DNA of 64,000 nucleotides from an uncultured Parabacteroides sp. (GCA_910577325.1 CAJTMR010000003.1:124001-188000), one strand, 5' to 3'; shown: positions 42,775 through 52,280, numbered from the stretch's first letter. Numbers and translations: made by a program. Notes: generated from the letters alone by a model not told the origin.

Positions 42775-45132
42775 ATGAAACAATTTATTCTTTTTCTCTT
42801 CGTATTACTTCCTTTTTGTGTGACTTCACAGGTAAACGAAGCGTTTGACGGGTCGGAGTTGGGCCCCGACTGGATCGGCAAAGACCGGGATTCGTTCAAA
42901 ATTAATAAAGAAGGGAGGCTCCAACTTGTCATAAAGCCCACCCGGGCGGGAAATCTGTCTATAGGAAAGGATATTCCGTATTCGGCAAATATGCAATGGG
43001 AATTTGATGTATATATGCAGCAGGCTCCAAGCAACGAGAATAAATTATGTGTGTATTTGTATCAGGAAAACGAGGAACGTTATTATTATGTGCGTATTGG
43101 GAATACCGGGACGAAAGAGCTGGGATTGATGCGTCATGGAAAAACCGAATTGGTTGCACCGCGCACGGACTTTGCAGACATGCCGTTGTCTCTACATATC
43201 AAAGTGACATTGGAAAATAATGAACAGTGGACATTGTACAGCCGAACCGAAGGAGCGGCCAATTATAAATTGGAAGGAAGTGGCACGTATGCGATTGACG
43301 TTCCTCCGGAACGGGGGTATATGACTTTCACATTCTATTATACGAAGACGCGAAGCGGTTTATTCAGCATTGATAATGTGTGTGTTTCCGACCGGATCAC
43401 ACCGACTCCGCTCGAACCGGAAGAATCCGGCAAACCCGGACCATCCCCTGCGGAATTTCCAAAATTGCTTGACATCAGCCCTGTATCGCCTTCCATATTA
43501 CGCTATACTTTTGATAAACCCGTTGAAATAGAGAAGGCCGTTTTCCGTATCTCCGGCATTGGAGAGGCTTACAGGAAAACTTATGTGGATGAGGAAAAGA
43601 AGACTACGGTGAACGCTCTTTTCGAGGGAGAAATGGAGGATGGCAAACAATATACAATCTCTTACCAAGGTGTGACGGACCTGTCGGGTAACCATATTTC
43701 CGATTTTTCGGAAGATATGAGATTTGAAGTGGAAGGTGAAGAACCGGATGGCGAAGACGGAAAAGATACTGCCGATGTCCTGCCCGGTTCTATCCGGATA
43801 AATGAGGTAATGGCAAAGCCGGGAGACGCACAGGGCATGGTCGAGTATGTGGAATTATACAACAAAACATCCGTGCCGGTGTCCTTGAACGGATGGGAAT
43901 ACAGGAACGTGACAGGCAAGAAAGTAAAAGGACTGCCCGATGTGACGCTGGATGCAGGAAGCTATGCCGTTTTGTATGACAGTGGAAAATCTTTACCGGC
44001 CGCAGGCAAGGCTTTACTTATTCCGATAGATAAGTTTCCGGCGTTAAACGATCAAGGAGCCTTGTTGCACCTGTATAGTGATTCGGGAACTTTGATCGAC
44101 TCGGTCACCTATGCCAAAGCCACAACCGGTAGATCTTGGGAACGATCTGTTTCGGGCTGGCATCTTTGCACTGATCCGCGCGGAGGAACCCCAGGGTTCG
44201 TTAATTCCTCGCCCGATAAGGAAGAAGAGCCTTCGACAGATCCGGACCAGCCCGACATGTCGGATAAACCCGATGATCCCGACATTCCGGTAATCACGAA
44301 TCCGGTTCGGCCCGGAGAAATCATCATCAACGAATTACTCCCTGACCCGTATGCCGGAGGCAGCGAATATATCGAGTTGTATAACCGTTCGGATCACCCT
44401 TTGTCTTTGTCTGCCCTTTCTGTTGCCATCCGTAAATCGGACGGTACACTCAACACCCGGTATCCTTTGGCCTCTATCCCACATAAGTTGAACGCAAAAA
44501 GCTACCTCCTCCTGACCAAAAGCCAGGAAGGCGTCACCTCTTTCTATGATATAGCCGACCTATCCGTTATTTGTGAGCTGGCCAAGCTTCCGGTTCTTGC
44601 CAATACATCTTCCATCTTGGTATTGTTCCGTACTGCGGATGAAACAGTAATAGATGAAGTCGCCTATTCATCGAAATGGCATGCCCATTCCGTCAAAAAC
44701 AAAAAAGGAGTCGCTCTTGAACGCATCGATCCGGATGCTGCCACACAAGATCCTGCGAATTGGACTTCTGCTTCGGAAACAGCCGGCTACGGCACTCCCG
44801 GTTATCAGAACTCCCAATACAAGGATGCGTCGTCTGGTGGTTCTACAGGGATAGAACCTCCTGTGTGGATAAAAGAATCTGGCAGCTATTCCATTTCCTA
44901 CCTGCTCGACCGCCCGAGATATAACTGTCGTGCCTTCGTTTTCAACACCTCCGGTCTGCGCGTAGCCGAGATATCCGATCATGAGTTGTTGGGTACTTCC
45001 GGTAAAATCACATGGAGCGGTATTGCCAGCAACGGAAGCCTGCTACAAACAGGTGTCTATATCTTTTATGCTGAAATATATCATCCCGAAGGTGTGGTAA
45101 AGCGTTTTAAAAAGGCTTTCCTGATCCGGTGA
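42775..45132 (+). CDS. Exported protein with two lamin-tail domains
   Basis: 785 residues from the ATG at 42775, where the signal peptide begins (MKQFILFLFVLLPFCVTSQ). A lectin-like beta-sandwich follows at about 20-205, then an Ig-like domain (about 220-320). The first LTD is at about 340-480 (IRINEVMAKPGDAQGMVEYVELYNK), then an Asp/Pro-rich linker (PSTDPDQPDMSDKPDDPD), and a second LTD at about 515-680 (IIINELLPDPYAGGSEYIELYNR). A C-terminal FlgD-like/type A sorting-like domain ends it (GKITWSGIASNGSLLQTGVYIFYAEI). It is probably surface-exposed or secreted, possibly through a type IX-like route. Function unknown. Confidence 0.8.
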   Translation: MKQFILFLFVLLPFCVTSQVNEAFDGSELGPDWIGKDRDSFKINKEGRLQLVIKPTRAGNLSIGKDIPYSANMQWEFDVYMQQAPSNENKLCVYLYQENEERYYYVRIGNTGTKELGLMRHGKTELVAPRTDFADMPLSLHIKVTLENNEQWTLYSRTEGAANYKLEGSGTYAIDVPPERGYMTFTFYYTKTRSGLFSIDNVCVSDRITPTPLEPEESGKPGPSPAEFPKLLDISPVSPSILRYTFDKPVEIEKAVFRISGIGEAYRKTYVDEEKKTTVNALFEGEMEDGKQYTISYQGVTDLSGNHISDFSEDMRFEVEGEEPDGEDGKDTADVLPGSIRINEVMAKPGDAQGMVEYVELYNKTSVPVSLNGWEYRNVTGKKVKGLPDVTLDAGSYAVLYDSGKSLPAAGKALLIPIDKFPALNDQGALLHLYSDSGTLIDSVTYAKATTGRSWERSVSGWHLCTDPRGGTPGFVNSSPDKEEEPSTDPDQPDMSDKPDDPDIPVITNPVRPGEIIINELLPDPYAGGSEYIELYNRSDHPLSLSALSVAIRKSDGTLNTRYPLASIPHKLNAKSYLLLTKSQEGVTSFYDIADLSVICELAKLPVLANTSSILVLFRTADETVIDEVAYSSKWHAHSVKNKKGVALERIDPDAATQDPANWTSASETAGYGTPGYQNSQYKDASSGGSTGIEPPVWIKESGSYSISYLLDRPRYNCRAFVFNTSGLRVAEISDHELLGTSGKITWSGIASNGSLLQTGVYIFYAEIYHPEGVVKRFKKAFLIR

Positions 45133-45140
45133 CAGAGGGG

Positions 45141-46274
45141 TTATTCGTAAACAGCCTTGTACCAACCAACCCTTTGTTTATACCATTCGAACATTTTGGG
45201 AAGGGATTCTTTCGGGGCGAAAACGGTCAGGCCGCAATAACTTTCTACCGGCAATGCCTGTTGAGGTATGCCGTAGTAATAATAAGATTCAGGAGTATGT
45301 TCCTTGTATACAACCGTTTTATCCAGACAACGGATGAAATTGTTGTACTGTTCGGTTGTCGCCAGTTGCTTGATATAGTCCGCCATGTCATATAACATCC
45401 CGGGGCTGCGGTACAAGTATTCCAATCTTTGCACCTTCTTCAGATCGAGGTTGTAAATATCGCTTTCGGTCTTATCGGCCAAGATATCGCGGACTGCGTT
45501 TTTCAGATCATCCAGCCCGCTTGTTTTTGTAAGCGATACGGTGGCATACGAATAGGAATCGTTTAAATAATAGTTGTAGAACGTTTTGCCTACCTTTTCC
45601 AGTTGCAGGTTAGTGGCGAACAGTAGCGGCATCATCTCTGCATAAGGCCATCCGTCTGCCAGTGTTTCGGTGGGAGAAGCCAAAATATATTCGGCTTTAT
45701 TTCTAAGTTCGTAAACGCATTCGACGCTTGCCATGTAGCAGGCGTCGAATAAAATAAAATCAAATACGTTATCCGGCAATCCCTTTGCCAGGCCATCAAT
45801 CTCCATCCAGTTGTTACCGTCTTGTCCGAATGCTTTCAACTTATTCTGGTAATCGGAAGGAAGCCAGGCAGTCCCGTGGCTCCATAGCACCAATCCGTAA
45901 CTGTCTGCCGGATATTGTGAGATCACTTCGCCGATCACATTCTTCATCACGTCCGGATCAGCCGAATTTTGCTTTTCATAATCTTTCAGATGGAATTTCC
46001 TGACAATACCATTTTCTTCTCTTATCTGAAGAAGTTCCGGGTTTGAGCCGACAGGGGCATAATAAACGATCAGGTTCCCTCCGTTGAGGTTTCTGCCGGT
46101 TGCCCCCTTGATCATGCTCTCTATGTTTTTTGAGGCGAAACTGTTGAGGCTGTTATTGGCCATCATATAGACCAAAATGGTACGGGTTGTCCGGGATTCC
46201 GGAATCTCATTCTTTGAACAATTTGTAAATCCTATAGAAAGTATGACAGACAGAGCGATAAGTTTAAATTTCAT
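45141..46274 (-). CDS. Clostripain-family (C11) cysteine peptidase lipoprotein
   Basis: 377 residues. MKFKLIALSVILSIGFTNC is a lipoprotein signal (Cys19). The C11 motifs are TILVYMMANNSL at the start of the domain, the catalytic histidine in YGLVLWSHGTAWLP (about 132) and the catalytic cysteine in FDFILFDACYMASVECVYEL (about 180). Clostripain-like enzymes cleave after basic residues; anchored forms are common in gut Bacteroidales. Convergent with the lamin-tail gene, only 8 nt apart, with no clear terminator. Confidence 0.9.
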   Translation of the reverse strand: MKFKLIALSVILSIGFTNCSKNEIPESRTTRTILVYMMANNSLNSFASKNIESMIKGATGRNLNGGNLIVYYAPVGSNPELLQIREENGIVRKFHLKDYEKQNSADPDVMKNVIGEVISQYPADSYGLVLWSHGTAWLPSDYQNKLKAFGQDGNNWMEIDGLAKGLPDNVFDFILFDACYMASVECVYELRNKAEYILASPTETLADGWPYAEMMPLLFATNLQLEKVGKTFYNYYLNDSYSYATVSLTKTSGLDDLKNAVRDILADKTESDIYNLDLKKVQRLEYLYRSPGMLYDMADYIKQLATTEQYNNFIRCLDKTVVYKEHTPESYYYYGIPQQALPVESYCGLTVFAPKESLPKMFEWYKQRVGWYKAVYE

Positions 46275-46340
46275 ATTTTCCCAATAACTAAATGGTTTAT
46301 TTTACAAAGGTATGGATTTAATTTGTCCGGGATTATGTAT

Positions 46341-46517
46341 TTAGAGCCTATTTAAATTTTCTTCAAAAAGTTTATTTCAGTTTCTTTTGAGTTTCTTTCC
46401 GGTCTGTGTTCCTCTTTTTATTCGTCACATAGCCCGCTATGCTCCTTATAAAAACAGAAAAACATACTCTAAAAGGACTCTCTAAAGAATGCTGAACAAA
46501 ATTTAAACAGGCTCTAA
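46341..46517. mobile_element. 177-bp MITE with 4-bp target duplication
   Basis: Terminal inverted repeats of 25 bp with two mismatches, starting TTAGAGCCTATTTAAATTTT and ending with its near complement. The element is flanked by GTAT on both sides (46337-46340 and 46518-46521). No ORF; the interior holds a short palindrome CATAGCCCGCTATG. It must be moved by a transposase from elsewhere. Confidence 0.75.
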
Positions 46518-46616
46518 GTATCAATTATGTTTATAAACATTTCCTACGAAACGATACTTCATATTCAAATTGATCACATCAAGAGGATTTTCTTTCCGAT
46601 AATTCTTACGAATATG

Positions 46617-46624
46617 TATTTTTG
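46617..46624 (+). promoter_or_regulatory. -7 box of the GT2 gene
   Basis: TATTTTTG at 46617-46624, start expected near 46631. It lies inside the longest possible ORF and so argues for the ATG at 46653. Confidence 0.55.
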
Positions 46625-46652
46625 CACAAAACTTATTGATCGGAAAATAAAT

Positions 46653-47651
46653 ATGGCAACATCCCATTTATCCCTTATCATCCCAGTCTACAACCGTCCC
46701 AACGAGGTAGAGGATTTGTTGGACAGCCTTACGCGGCAGAGTGAAACAAACTTCGAAGTCGTCATTGTTGAAGACGGCTCGAAAGAAACTTGCCAGCATG
46801 TAATCGAAGCTTTCAAGAATAAGTTGGATGTTTCCTATTTTTATATTCCGAACGGTGGTCCGGGCAATGCCCGCAACTACGGGGCGAAGCAGAGCAAAGG
46901 CGATTACCTGATTGTTCTCGATTCGGACTGTATCCTGCCTCCCGGCTACATCCAGTCGGTAAACAAGGAACTGAAAGAAACCGGTGCGGACGCTTTCGGA
47001 GGACCGGACAAAGCCTCTGACAGTTTTACAGATGTGCAGAAGGCCATCAACTACTCCATGACCTCCTTTTTTACGACAGGCGGCATTCGTGGCGGGAAAA
47101 AGAAGATGGATAAGTTCTACCCCCGCAGCTTCAACATGGGGATCAGGAAAAGCACATACGAAGCGTTAAGCGGCTTCTCTCCCATGCGTTTCGGAGAAGA
47201 CATCGATTTCAGTATCCGCCTGTTCAAGAACGGCTACAAAGTATGCTTGTTCCCCTCGGCCTGGGTCTATCACAAGAGACGTACGGATTGGCGCAAGTTC
47301 TTCCGCCAGGTTTATAATTCCGGCATCGCCCGTATCAACCTGTACAAGAAATATCCGGACTCGCTTAAACTGGTGCATCTATTGCCGGCGGTCTTTACTT
47401 TAGGAGTGCTTTTTTTCCTAATCGGCAGTCTCTTCTGCACTTGGAGCTTATTGCCGCTCGGACTTTTCTGTTTGCTGATCTTTACGGACTCTTCGATTCA
47501 GAATAAAAGCATCAAAATCGGCTTCCTGTCGATTATCGCCTCCTTTATCCAACTGTTAGGATACGGTTGCGGTTTTTTAGATGCTGCCTGGAACAGACTG
47601 GTTCTGAAGAAAGAAGAATTTTCCGCGTTCGAGAAGACGTTCTACAAATAA
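46653..47651 (+). CDS. Family 2 glycosyltransferase, membrane-anchored
   Basis: 332 residues from the ATG at 46653; the frame is open further upstream but the promoter box and the MITE border lie there. GT-A fold: LSLIIPVYNRPNEVEDLLDSL, VIVEDGS, the DSDC metal-binding motif in YLIVLDSDCILPPGY (about 90), the FGGPDKASD and FGEDIDFSIRLFKNGYK segments, then two C-terminal membrane helices (about 250-295). Probably adds a sugar to a lipid carrier on the cytoplasmic face. It is read away from the main minus-strand glycan genes. Confidence 0.9.
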   Translation: MATSHLSLIIPVYNRPNEVEDLLDSLTRQSETNFEVVIVEDGSKETCQHVIEAFKNKLDVSYFYIPNGGPGNARNYGAKQSKGDYLIVLDSDCILPPGYIQSVNKELKETGADAFGGPDKASDSFTDVQKAINYSMTSFFTTGGIRGGKKKMDKFYPRSFNMGIRKSTYEALSGFSPMRFGEDIDFSIRLFKNGYKVCLFPSAWVYHKRRTDWRKFFRQVYNSGIARINLYKKYPDSLKLVHLLPAVFTLGVLFFLIGSLFCTWSLLPLGLFCLLIFTDSSIQNKSIKIGFLSIIASFIQLLGYGCGFLDAAWNRLVLKKEEFSAFEKTFYK

Positions 47652-47670
47652 AACTAATTGACATAATTTA

Positions 47671-47715
47671 GGCACGGATTACACGGAAAGAAAATATCCG
47701 TGTAATCCGTGCCTG
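47671..47715. terminator. Bidirectional terminator, perfect 18-bp stem
   Basis: Arms AGGCACGGATTACACGGA and its exact complement around a 9-nt loop, between the convergent GT2 and YfhO genes. Confidence 0.8.
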
Positions 47716-47757
47716 AAAGATCGTGATAAAGGAGTTCAGACATACTCCCCTATGATA

Positions 47758-50277
47758 TTATTCTTTACTCTTTTTCCAATATTTCCATCCCGACCAACCG
47801 ATCGCAGCGATCAACAACAACAGGATCAGGAATGAGCTGTAGGAAGAAAGGTATGCTGCCGTCACATAACCGGACGGACGGAACTCAAATACAATCGTAT
47901 GTTCACCAGCCGGCACACGCATACCGCGCAATATCCAGTCCGCACGGAAATGAGGCACTTCCTTGCCATCGACCGTTGCCTTCCAACCCGGATGGTAATA
48001 GACTTCGGAGAAGACTGCCAGTTGTTCCTTATCCGCTTTACTCTTATAGGTCAAACGGTTCGGACGATATTCTTCCAACACGATCGTTGCGGCAGCATCT
48101 TTCTGCGGAACAAATCCTTCCAGCTCTTTTTGGAAACGTTTGTCCACAACCGCCGTTTCCAACGGATCGATCGTATTCAAGGCTTCTATCTCGGCATCCG
48201 CATCATCCACCATATCCAGCTTGTCCACAAACCAGGCATTCCCGAATGCATACGGATTCTTCAACGGCTGCTGTTCCGGGTTATAGATGACATAGCGGGT
48301 ATTCAACATATTCAAGGAAGGACAAGCAGCCAGCGCAGACATCACGTCTTCGACCGTCTGTGCCTTCTGCAAAGCACCGATAATCCCACGCAACTCACCA
48401 TCCAGCCGATGGTCGATCAACTCCTGGTAACGGCGCAGTTTGACGGCATGATACCCTCCGATAGAATGATGAAAATAGGAAGTATTCGTTTCCTGCCACG
48501 GGTTATTGATGTTCAAAACACGGAAAGTCGAACCCGTATCCTGCAAAATCGCCTTGTCGGCAACTGTTTCCTTATACATCTCCGCCGGCTGCTGCTTAAC
48601 AAAATTACTGTCATTCAGATAACGACGGTCCACCATCCAAAGATCGATCAAAATAAGTACCGCCACACCTGCGCTCACGAAAGTAGCTGTTGTCTTCTTG
48701 TCCTTCGCCTTCCAGAACCAGACAAGCAACCCGGCTCCCAACAGAATAAAGACCAAAGAACGCAACGCATCAGCCGAAGCCAGCGAAGCACGATCCATCA
48801 ACAAGGCCGTATAATACCATTCCGGAACCTGGCTTTGGAACTGCGCATCGTATGCAGACCGAAAATCCAATAACAAGGAAGGCATCAGCCAAAGGATCAC
48901 ACAAAGGCCTCCGGTCAGCCCCAAAGCCCAAAGAAATCCTTTTTTCAAACGAGCCTTCTCCACTTTTTCTGCCAAGATTTCCCGCAAACCCCAAATAGCA
49001 ACGATCGGGAATACCAGTCCCGGTATCACCAACGCCATCTCGACCGTACGGAACTTATTGTACAAAGGCAGATAATGGAACATCAGGTCGTTGAAAGAAT
49101 CGAAATTACGTCCCAACGCGAGGAATGTCAGGAACACCGCTCCTGCCAACAACCACCATTTCATCGAGTTCCGAATCACGAACATACCCAAGACGAACAG
49201 GAAGCAGACCAAAGCCCCGAAATAGACCGGCCCGGAAGTGAATACCTTATCACCCCAATAAGTATAGGTTTGTACTTCTTTTCCCACTTGGGCTCCGTTT
49301 TTCTTCAACTCCTTATATAACTCGGAAGAGCTGTCCAACGTTCCTCCCGAGCCACCGCCATATACATTCGGTACGAGAACGGTCATCAACTCTTTCCAAC
49401 CGTAACTCCATTGAAAAGCATAATCCTTATTCAAGCCAGTAGAAGCTTTCTCCACTTTTCCCGTTGCATCCGGTTTCGGCGTCAACTCCGAAGCGCCACG
49501 GATGGAGTGTTGTCCCAGATCCCAATTGGAATACATTCCTTGCGCGTTAGGCAATACGGCCAATACGACACAGGCCACCATAATCAGGGAAGTCTTCAAC
49601 CATTCACCATACGCTTTCTCCCTGATCTTTTTGATCGCATACCCTAAATAGATCAGAACACAAAGCAGTACCAGATAATAAGTGATCTGGATATGCCCGT
49701 TCGCCAAAGACAAGGCTACCCCCAACAGGAACAAGACACTTCCCCACAAATAGGAACGCCTGAAAAGCAAAGCCATACCTGCCAACGTCACCGGCATATA
49801 ACCAATCACGTATGCTTTCACGATATGCCCCGCCTCGATAATAATGATATTATAGGATGCGAATGCAAAAGCAAACGCTCCGGCAATCGCAAGCCACCAG
49901 TTTACCCCCATGACACACATCAGCAGGTAGAAACACACCAATCCGACAAATACCATAGCCGCATCGCCATACCCCACCTTTTTCAACCAACCATCCACTA
50001 TCGAATAAGAAGGCATTTTCGGTGCAGCCTGGCCATATTTGGAAACGTAGGGCATACCACCGAACATCGCATCCGACCAGACACTGAACTCACCCGGCTG
50101 TGCCGTCTTGGCGTATTGATCCATCTGGCTATGCCCCATCCCGACCGCCTTGATATTATCGCCTTGCATAACCACTTTTCCATCAAAAACCGCCGGTGAA
50201 AAATAGACCATCACCAGTCCCAAAAACAAGATCAGGGCAACAACGTGTTTCCCCCACTGCTTTAGCAAATCCTTCAT
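47758..50277 (-). CDS. YfhO-family polytopic membrane protein
   Basis: 839 residues from the ATG at 50277 (MKDLLKQWGKHVVALILFLG); the upstream frame is a leftover of a glycosyltransferase end and is not used. About 14 membrane helices, with a large periplasmic part after about residue 560 (FVKQQPAEMYKETVADKAILQD ... YRPNRLTYKSKADKEQLAVFSEVYYHPGWKATVDGKEV) and a final helix. The YFSEVYYPGWKA-type stretch and the early FDGKVVMQGD motif identify YfhO. In Gram-positives YfhO glycosylates lipoteichoic acid from a lipid-linked sugar (GT-C fold). Last gene of the minus-strand glycan set. Confidence 0.9.
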   Translation of the reverse strand: MKDLLKQWGKHVVALILFLGLVMVYFSPAVFDGKVVMQGDNIKAVGMGHSQMDQYAKTAQPGEFSVWSDAMFGGMPYVSKYGQAAPKMPSYSIVDGWLKKVGYGDAAMVFVGLVCFYLLMCVMGVNWWLAIAGAFAFAFASYNIIIIEAGHIVKAYVIGYMPVTLAGMALLFRRSYLWGSVLFLLGVALSLANGHIQITYYLVLLCVLIYLGYAIKKIREKAYGEWLKTSLIMVACVVLAVLPNAQGMYSNWDLGQHSIRGASELTPKPDATGKVEKASTGLNKDYAFQWSYGWKELMTVLVPNVYGGGSGGTLDSSSELYKELKKNGAQVGKEVQTYTYWGDKVFTSGPVYFGALVCFLFVLGMFVIRNSMKWWLLAGAVFLTFLALGRNFDSFNDLMFHYLPLYNKFRTVEMALVIPGLVFPIVAIWGLREILAEKVEKARLKKGFLWALGLTGGLCVILWLMPSLLLDFRSAYDAQFQSQVPEWYYTALLMDRASLASADALRSLVFILLGAGLLVWFWKAKDKKTTATFVSAGVAVLILIDLWMVDRRYLNDSNFVKQQPAEMYKETVADKAILQDTGSTFRVLNINNPWQETNTSYFHHSIGGYHAVKLRRYQELIDHRLDGELRGIIGALQKAQTVEDVMSALAACPSLNMLNTRYVIYNPEQQPLKNPYAFGNAWFVDKLDMVDDADAEIEALNTIDPLETAVVDKRFQKELEGFVPQKDAAATIVLEEYRPNRLTYKSKADKEQLAVFSEVYYHPGWKATVDGKEVPHFRADWILRGMRVPAGEHTIVFEFRPSGYVTAAYLSSYSSFLILLLLIAAIGWSGWKYWKKSKE

Positions 50278-50302
50278 ATATGTCTCATTAAAATTTATAT
50301 TC

Positions 50303-50325
50303 CTTACACTCGCCCCTTCAAATAT
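50303..50325. repeat. 23-bp remnant of the GT2 3' end
   Basis: Matches 52059-52081 with one mismatch (core CGCCCCTTCAAATAT, followed outward by CTTACAC). It lies immediately behind the DUF3226 gene, so the AAA-DUF3226 pair is bounded by direct repeats. Confidence 0.65.
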
Positions 50326-50326
50326 C

Positions 50327-50962
50327 TTACATTCTAATAAATTTTTCAAGAAAACTTCTCAACGGTATCAATGCATCGGCTTCCAAATCCCAATATTCGG
50401 GATTGTCAAAAAACCAATTGCCATCTTTAAATGCCCTGTCTTTACTACGGCTTTTTACCATAGCATCCACATAAGAATACATCTTGGCCTTTCTGTTCGG
50501 CGCTTTATATATAGGTGCTTCTTCCGGTTTATTCCTTGTCTTAACGCAAGTTTCATATCTTTCAAAACAAGTCAACAATCCCGAATGATCTTTATTGACA
50601 ATACGTTCCAACAATGATTCAAAATCTCCATCATCTTTGTTATTAGGAAACAGAAACAATTCAGAAGTGATCCCCAATTCTCCGAACTTCTCCAACAAAG
50701 CCTTCTGACGTACCTCAAATCCACCTCCGTCAACAGCCTCATCTGCATCGAAAATCGTCAAGTTACGACCTCCAGACAAAGCACATTCCTCATATTGATT
50801 AACAACCAAATGCAATTTATCCTTACCTCCAACCGGTATTACTTGGCATTCCAATTCCTTCAAATCAGCAAACAGATGATTCAAATAAGCATCAAGAAAA
50901 CTTTTCTCGATACTCGTCACCCGCTTGGGCGAAATGCTCGTTTCCAGATATAGACGTATCAT
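50327..50962 (-). CDS. DUF3226 (Toprim-like) protein of a two-gene ATPase module
   Basis: 211 residues. N-terminal LYLETSISPKR with a conserved-looking glutamate, the FDADEAVDGGG acidic motif at about 74-84, and LFPNNKDDGDFESLLERIV are as in DUF3226, a Toprim-fold family. Toprim partners of AAA ATPases usually are the nuclease or effector. The ATPase gene upstream overlaps its start by 4 nt (ATGA). By analogy with PARIS and OLD-type pairs it could act in phage defence; no substrate can be inferred. The next gene (YfhO) starts 49 nt on. Confidence 0.75.
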   Translation of the reverse strand: MIRLYLETSISPKRVTSIEKSFLDAYLNHLFADLKELECQVIPVGGKDKLHLVVNQYEECALSGGRNLTIFDADEAVDGGGFEVRQKALLEKFGELGITSELFLFPNNKDDGDFESLLERIVNKDHSGLLTCFERYETCVKTRNKPEEAPIYKAPNRKAKMYSYVDAMVKSRSKDRAFKDGNWFFDNPEYWDLEADALIPLRSFLEKFIRM

Positions 50963-52032
50963 CGAATCTCTATTTCCTGGTTAATAACATAATTAAACTT
51001 CTCAAAATCATAACGGAATGCCTTCAAATCCTCATTTTCCAAACGTCGAAGCGTATAAGTTATTGTCTTATCCCGCATATCTTGTTGCCCTCCAGACAAA
51101 ATTCGCTCCAATCCGATTAAAGAATCGGCATTATGGGTAGAAACAAAGACCTGCACATTATTCTTTTTAGCCATCAACAAAACCGCTGACCACAAAATCG
51201 GGATTGACTTATAATGAATGCCATTATCAATCTCGTCAATCAAAACAATCCCATCCTTACTCTTGAATAACGTTACAATAACAGCTAAAATCTTCCGGAT
51301 ACCATCACCCATTATATTGATCGGGACTCTTTGAGATAACCCGACATCAACCATAACAGCTTTTTCACCCAACATGATATCCTTGATCCGAGGTTCTACT
51401 TGCTGCAATATTTCGACAATATGATGTTCTTCCTTATTTTTTAATATCTTATCCAATATTTTCACGGATTCCCGCAAATCATAATTGGGTGATACATACT
51501 GGGCTACAATCTGCTCTTTGTAACCGGAGGCCGGATACACTTGTGCTTCTCTCTTTTCCCTACCCTCAGGAGTAACGATTAAAGAAGACTCGTAAGCTTT
51601 TTTCTCACCATTTGTCGTAAGCCGATAATCGAAAACAAAACCATAGTTTGTAGAAGTTTCTTGATTGGAAGGTGATGTTTTTACCATATCCGTCATATTC
51701 ACCACTTCCTTTTGGGCAAGCAACGGGCGAATTGACAATTCTCGGGAAGAAAGTCCGTCTTTCATATCCGCAGCAATATTGATCGGTACTGAAGAATCCA
51801 AATTATAATAATTCAGTAATAAATCATCCGGTTCAATCCTATCATAGTTACGAAGGCTGTTGATACGAATATTCAAAAGAGGATTTGCCGCTCCGGATAT
51901 AAGAAACAAAGCATCTAAAACAGACGATTTTCCACAATTGTTACAACCGAGCAACAAATTAACTTGCCCTAACTGCTCCAAGGTCAAATGTTTTATTCCT
52001 CTAAAACAATTTATATGTACATCCTTAATCAT
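50959..52032 (-). CDS. AAA_15/OLD-like ATPase, partner of DUF3226 protein
   Basis: 357 residues. Walker A is LGCNNCGKSSVLDALF at about 28-43; INVKCFRG-type start (VHINCFRGIKHLTL) typical of RecF/OLD-like ATPases; a signature region before IMGDGIRKILAVIVTLFKS; Walker B GIVLIDEIDNGIHYKS at about 255; the H-loop VFVSTHNADSLIG. It is a cytoplasmic ABC-type sensor ATPase. With the overlapping Toprim gene it makes a compact two-gene module of the type found among anti-phage systems. The stretch upstream (52059-52212) is a copy of the neighbouring glycosyltransferase's 3' end. Confidence 0.85.
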   Translation of the reverse strand: MIKDVHINCFRGIKHLTLEQLGQVNLLLGCNNCGKSSVLDALFLISGAANPLLNIRINSLRNYDRIEPDDLLLNYYNLDSSVPINIAADMKDGLSSRELSIRPLLAQKEVVNMTDMVKTSPSNQETSTNYGFVFDYRLTTNGEKKAYESSLIVTPEGREKREAQVYPASGYKEQIVAQYVSPNYDLRESVKILDKILKNKEEHHIVEILQQVEPRIKDIMLGEKAVMVDVGLSQRVPINIMGDGIRKILAVIVTLFKSKDGIVLIDEIDNGIHYKSIPILWSAVLLMAKKNNVQVFVSTHNADSLIGLERILSGGQQDMRDKTITYTLRRLENEDLKAFRYDFEKFNYVINQEIEIR

Positions 52033-52058
52033 ACTTACCTCTTCTTTATCTTTAATTT

Positions 52059-52212
52059 CTTACACCCGCCCCTTCAAATATTTAGCCGTATAAAAACGGA
52101 CAGCGAACCACCCGTGAAGCAAAACCGTAACAAAAGTACCATAATATTTGCACATAATCGCATATCTCTCCCGCAAGGACGCTTTTCTTTGCGTCGTGCT
52201 CGTCCCACCGTC
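52059..52212. repeat. 149-bp copy of the GT2 3' end (with 5 bp of shared flank)
   Basis: 52064-52212 equals 53765-53913 with one mismatch (52159/53860). It encodes the last ~48 codons of the glycosyltransferase in frame and its own stop (KYLKGRV, TAA). It therefore sits as a direct repeat on the far side of the Schlafen/AlbA gene. Confidence 0.9.
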
Positions 52213-52225
52213 AAGGGTGAGATCA

Positions 52226-52280
52226 CATTTACTGTGCATTTACTGTGCATTTACTGTGCATTTACTGTGCATTTACTGCA
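52226..52280. repeat. 11-bp tandem repeat, five units
   Basis: CATTTACTGTG repeated at 52226, 52237, 52248 and 52259, with a fifth, altered unit at 52270. On the minus strand the stop codon of the Schlafen/AlbA gene lies in the first unit. It sits exactly between that gene and the duplicated glycosyltransferase end, like a junction scar. Confidence 0.85.

Noticed and set aside
46527..46652. Upstream extension of the GT2 gene
   Set aside because: A promoter box lies inside it and it begins next to the MITE end; start moved to 46653.
47899..48873. 324-codon ORF antisense to the YfhO gene
   Set aside because: Shadow; the composition is that of a reversed membrane protein gene.
50278..50349. 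Upstream extension of the YfhO gene
   Set aside because: It overlaps the DUF3226 stop and consists of the glycosyltransferase remnant; start moved to 50277.
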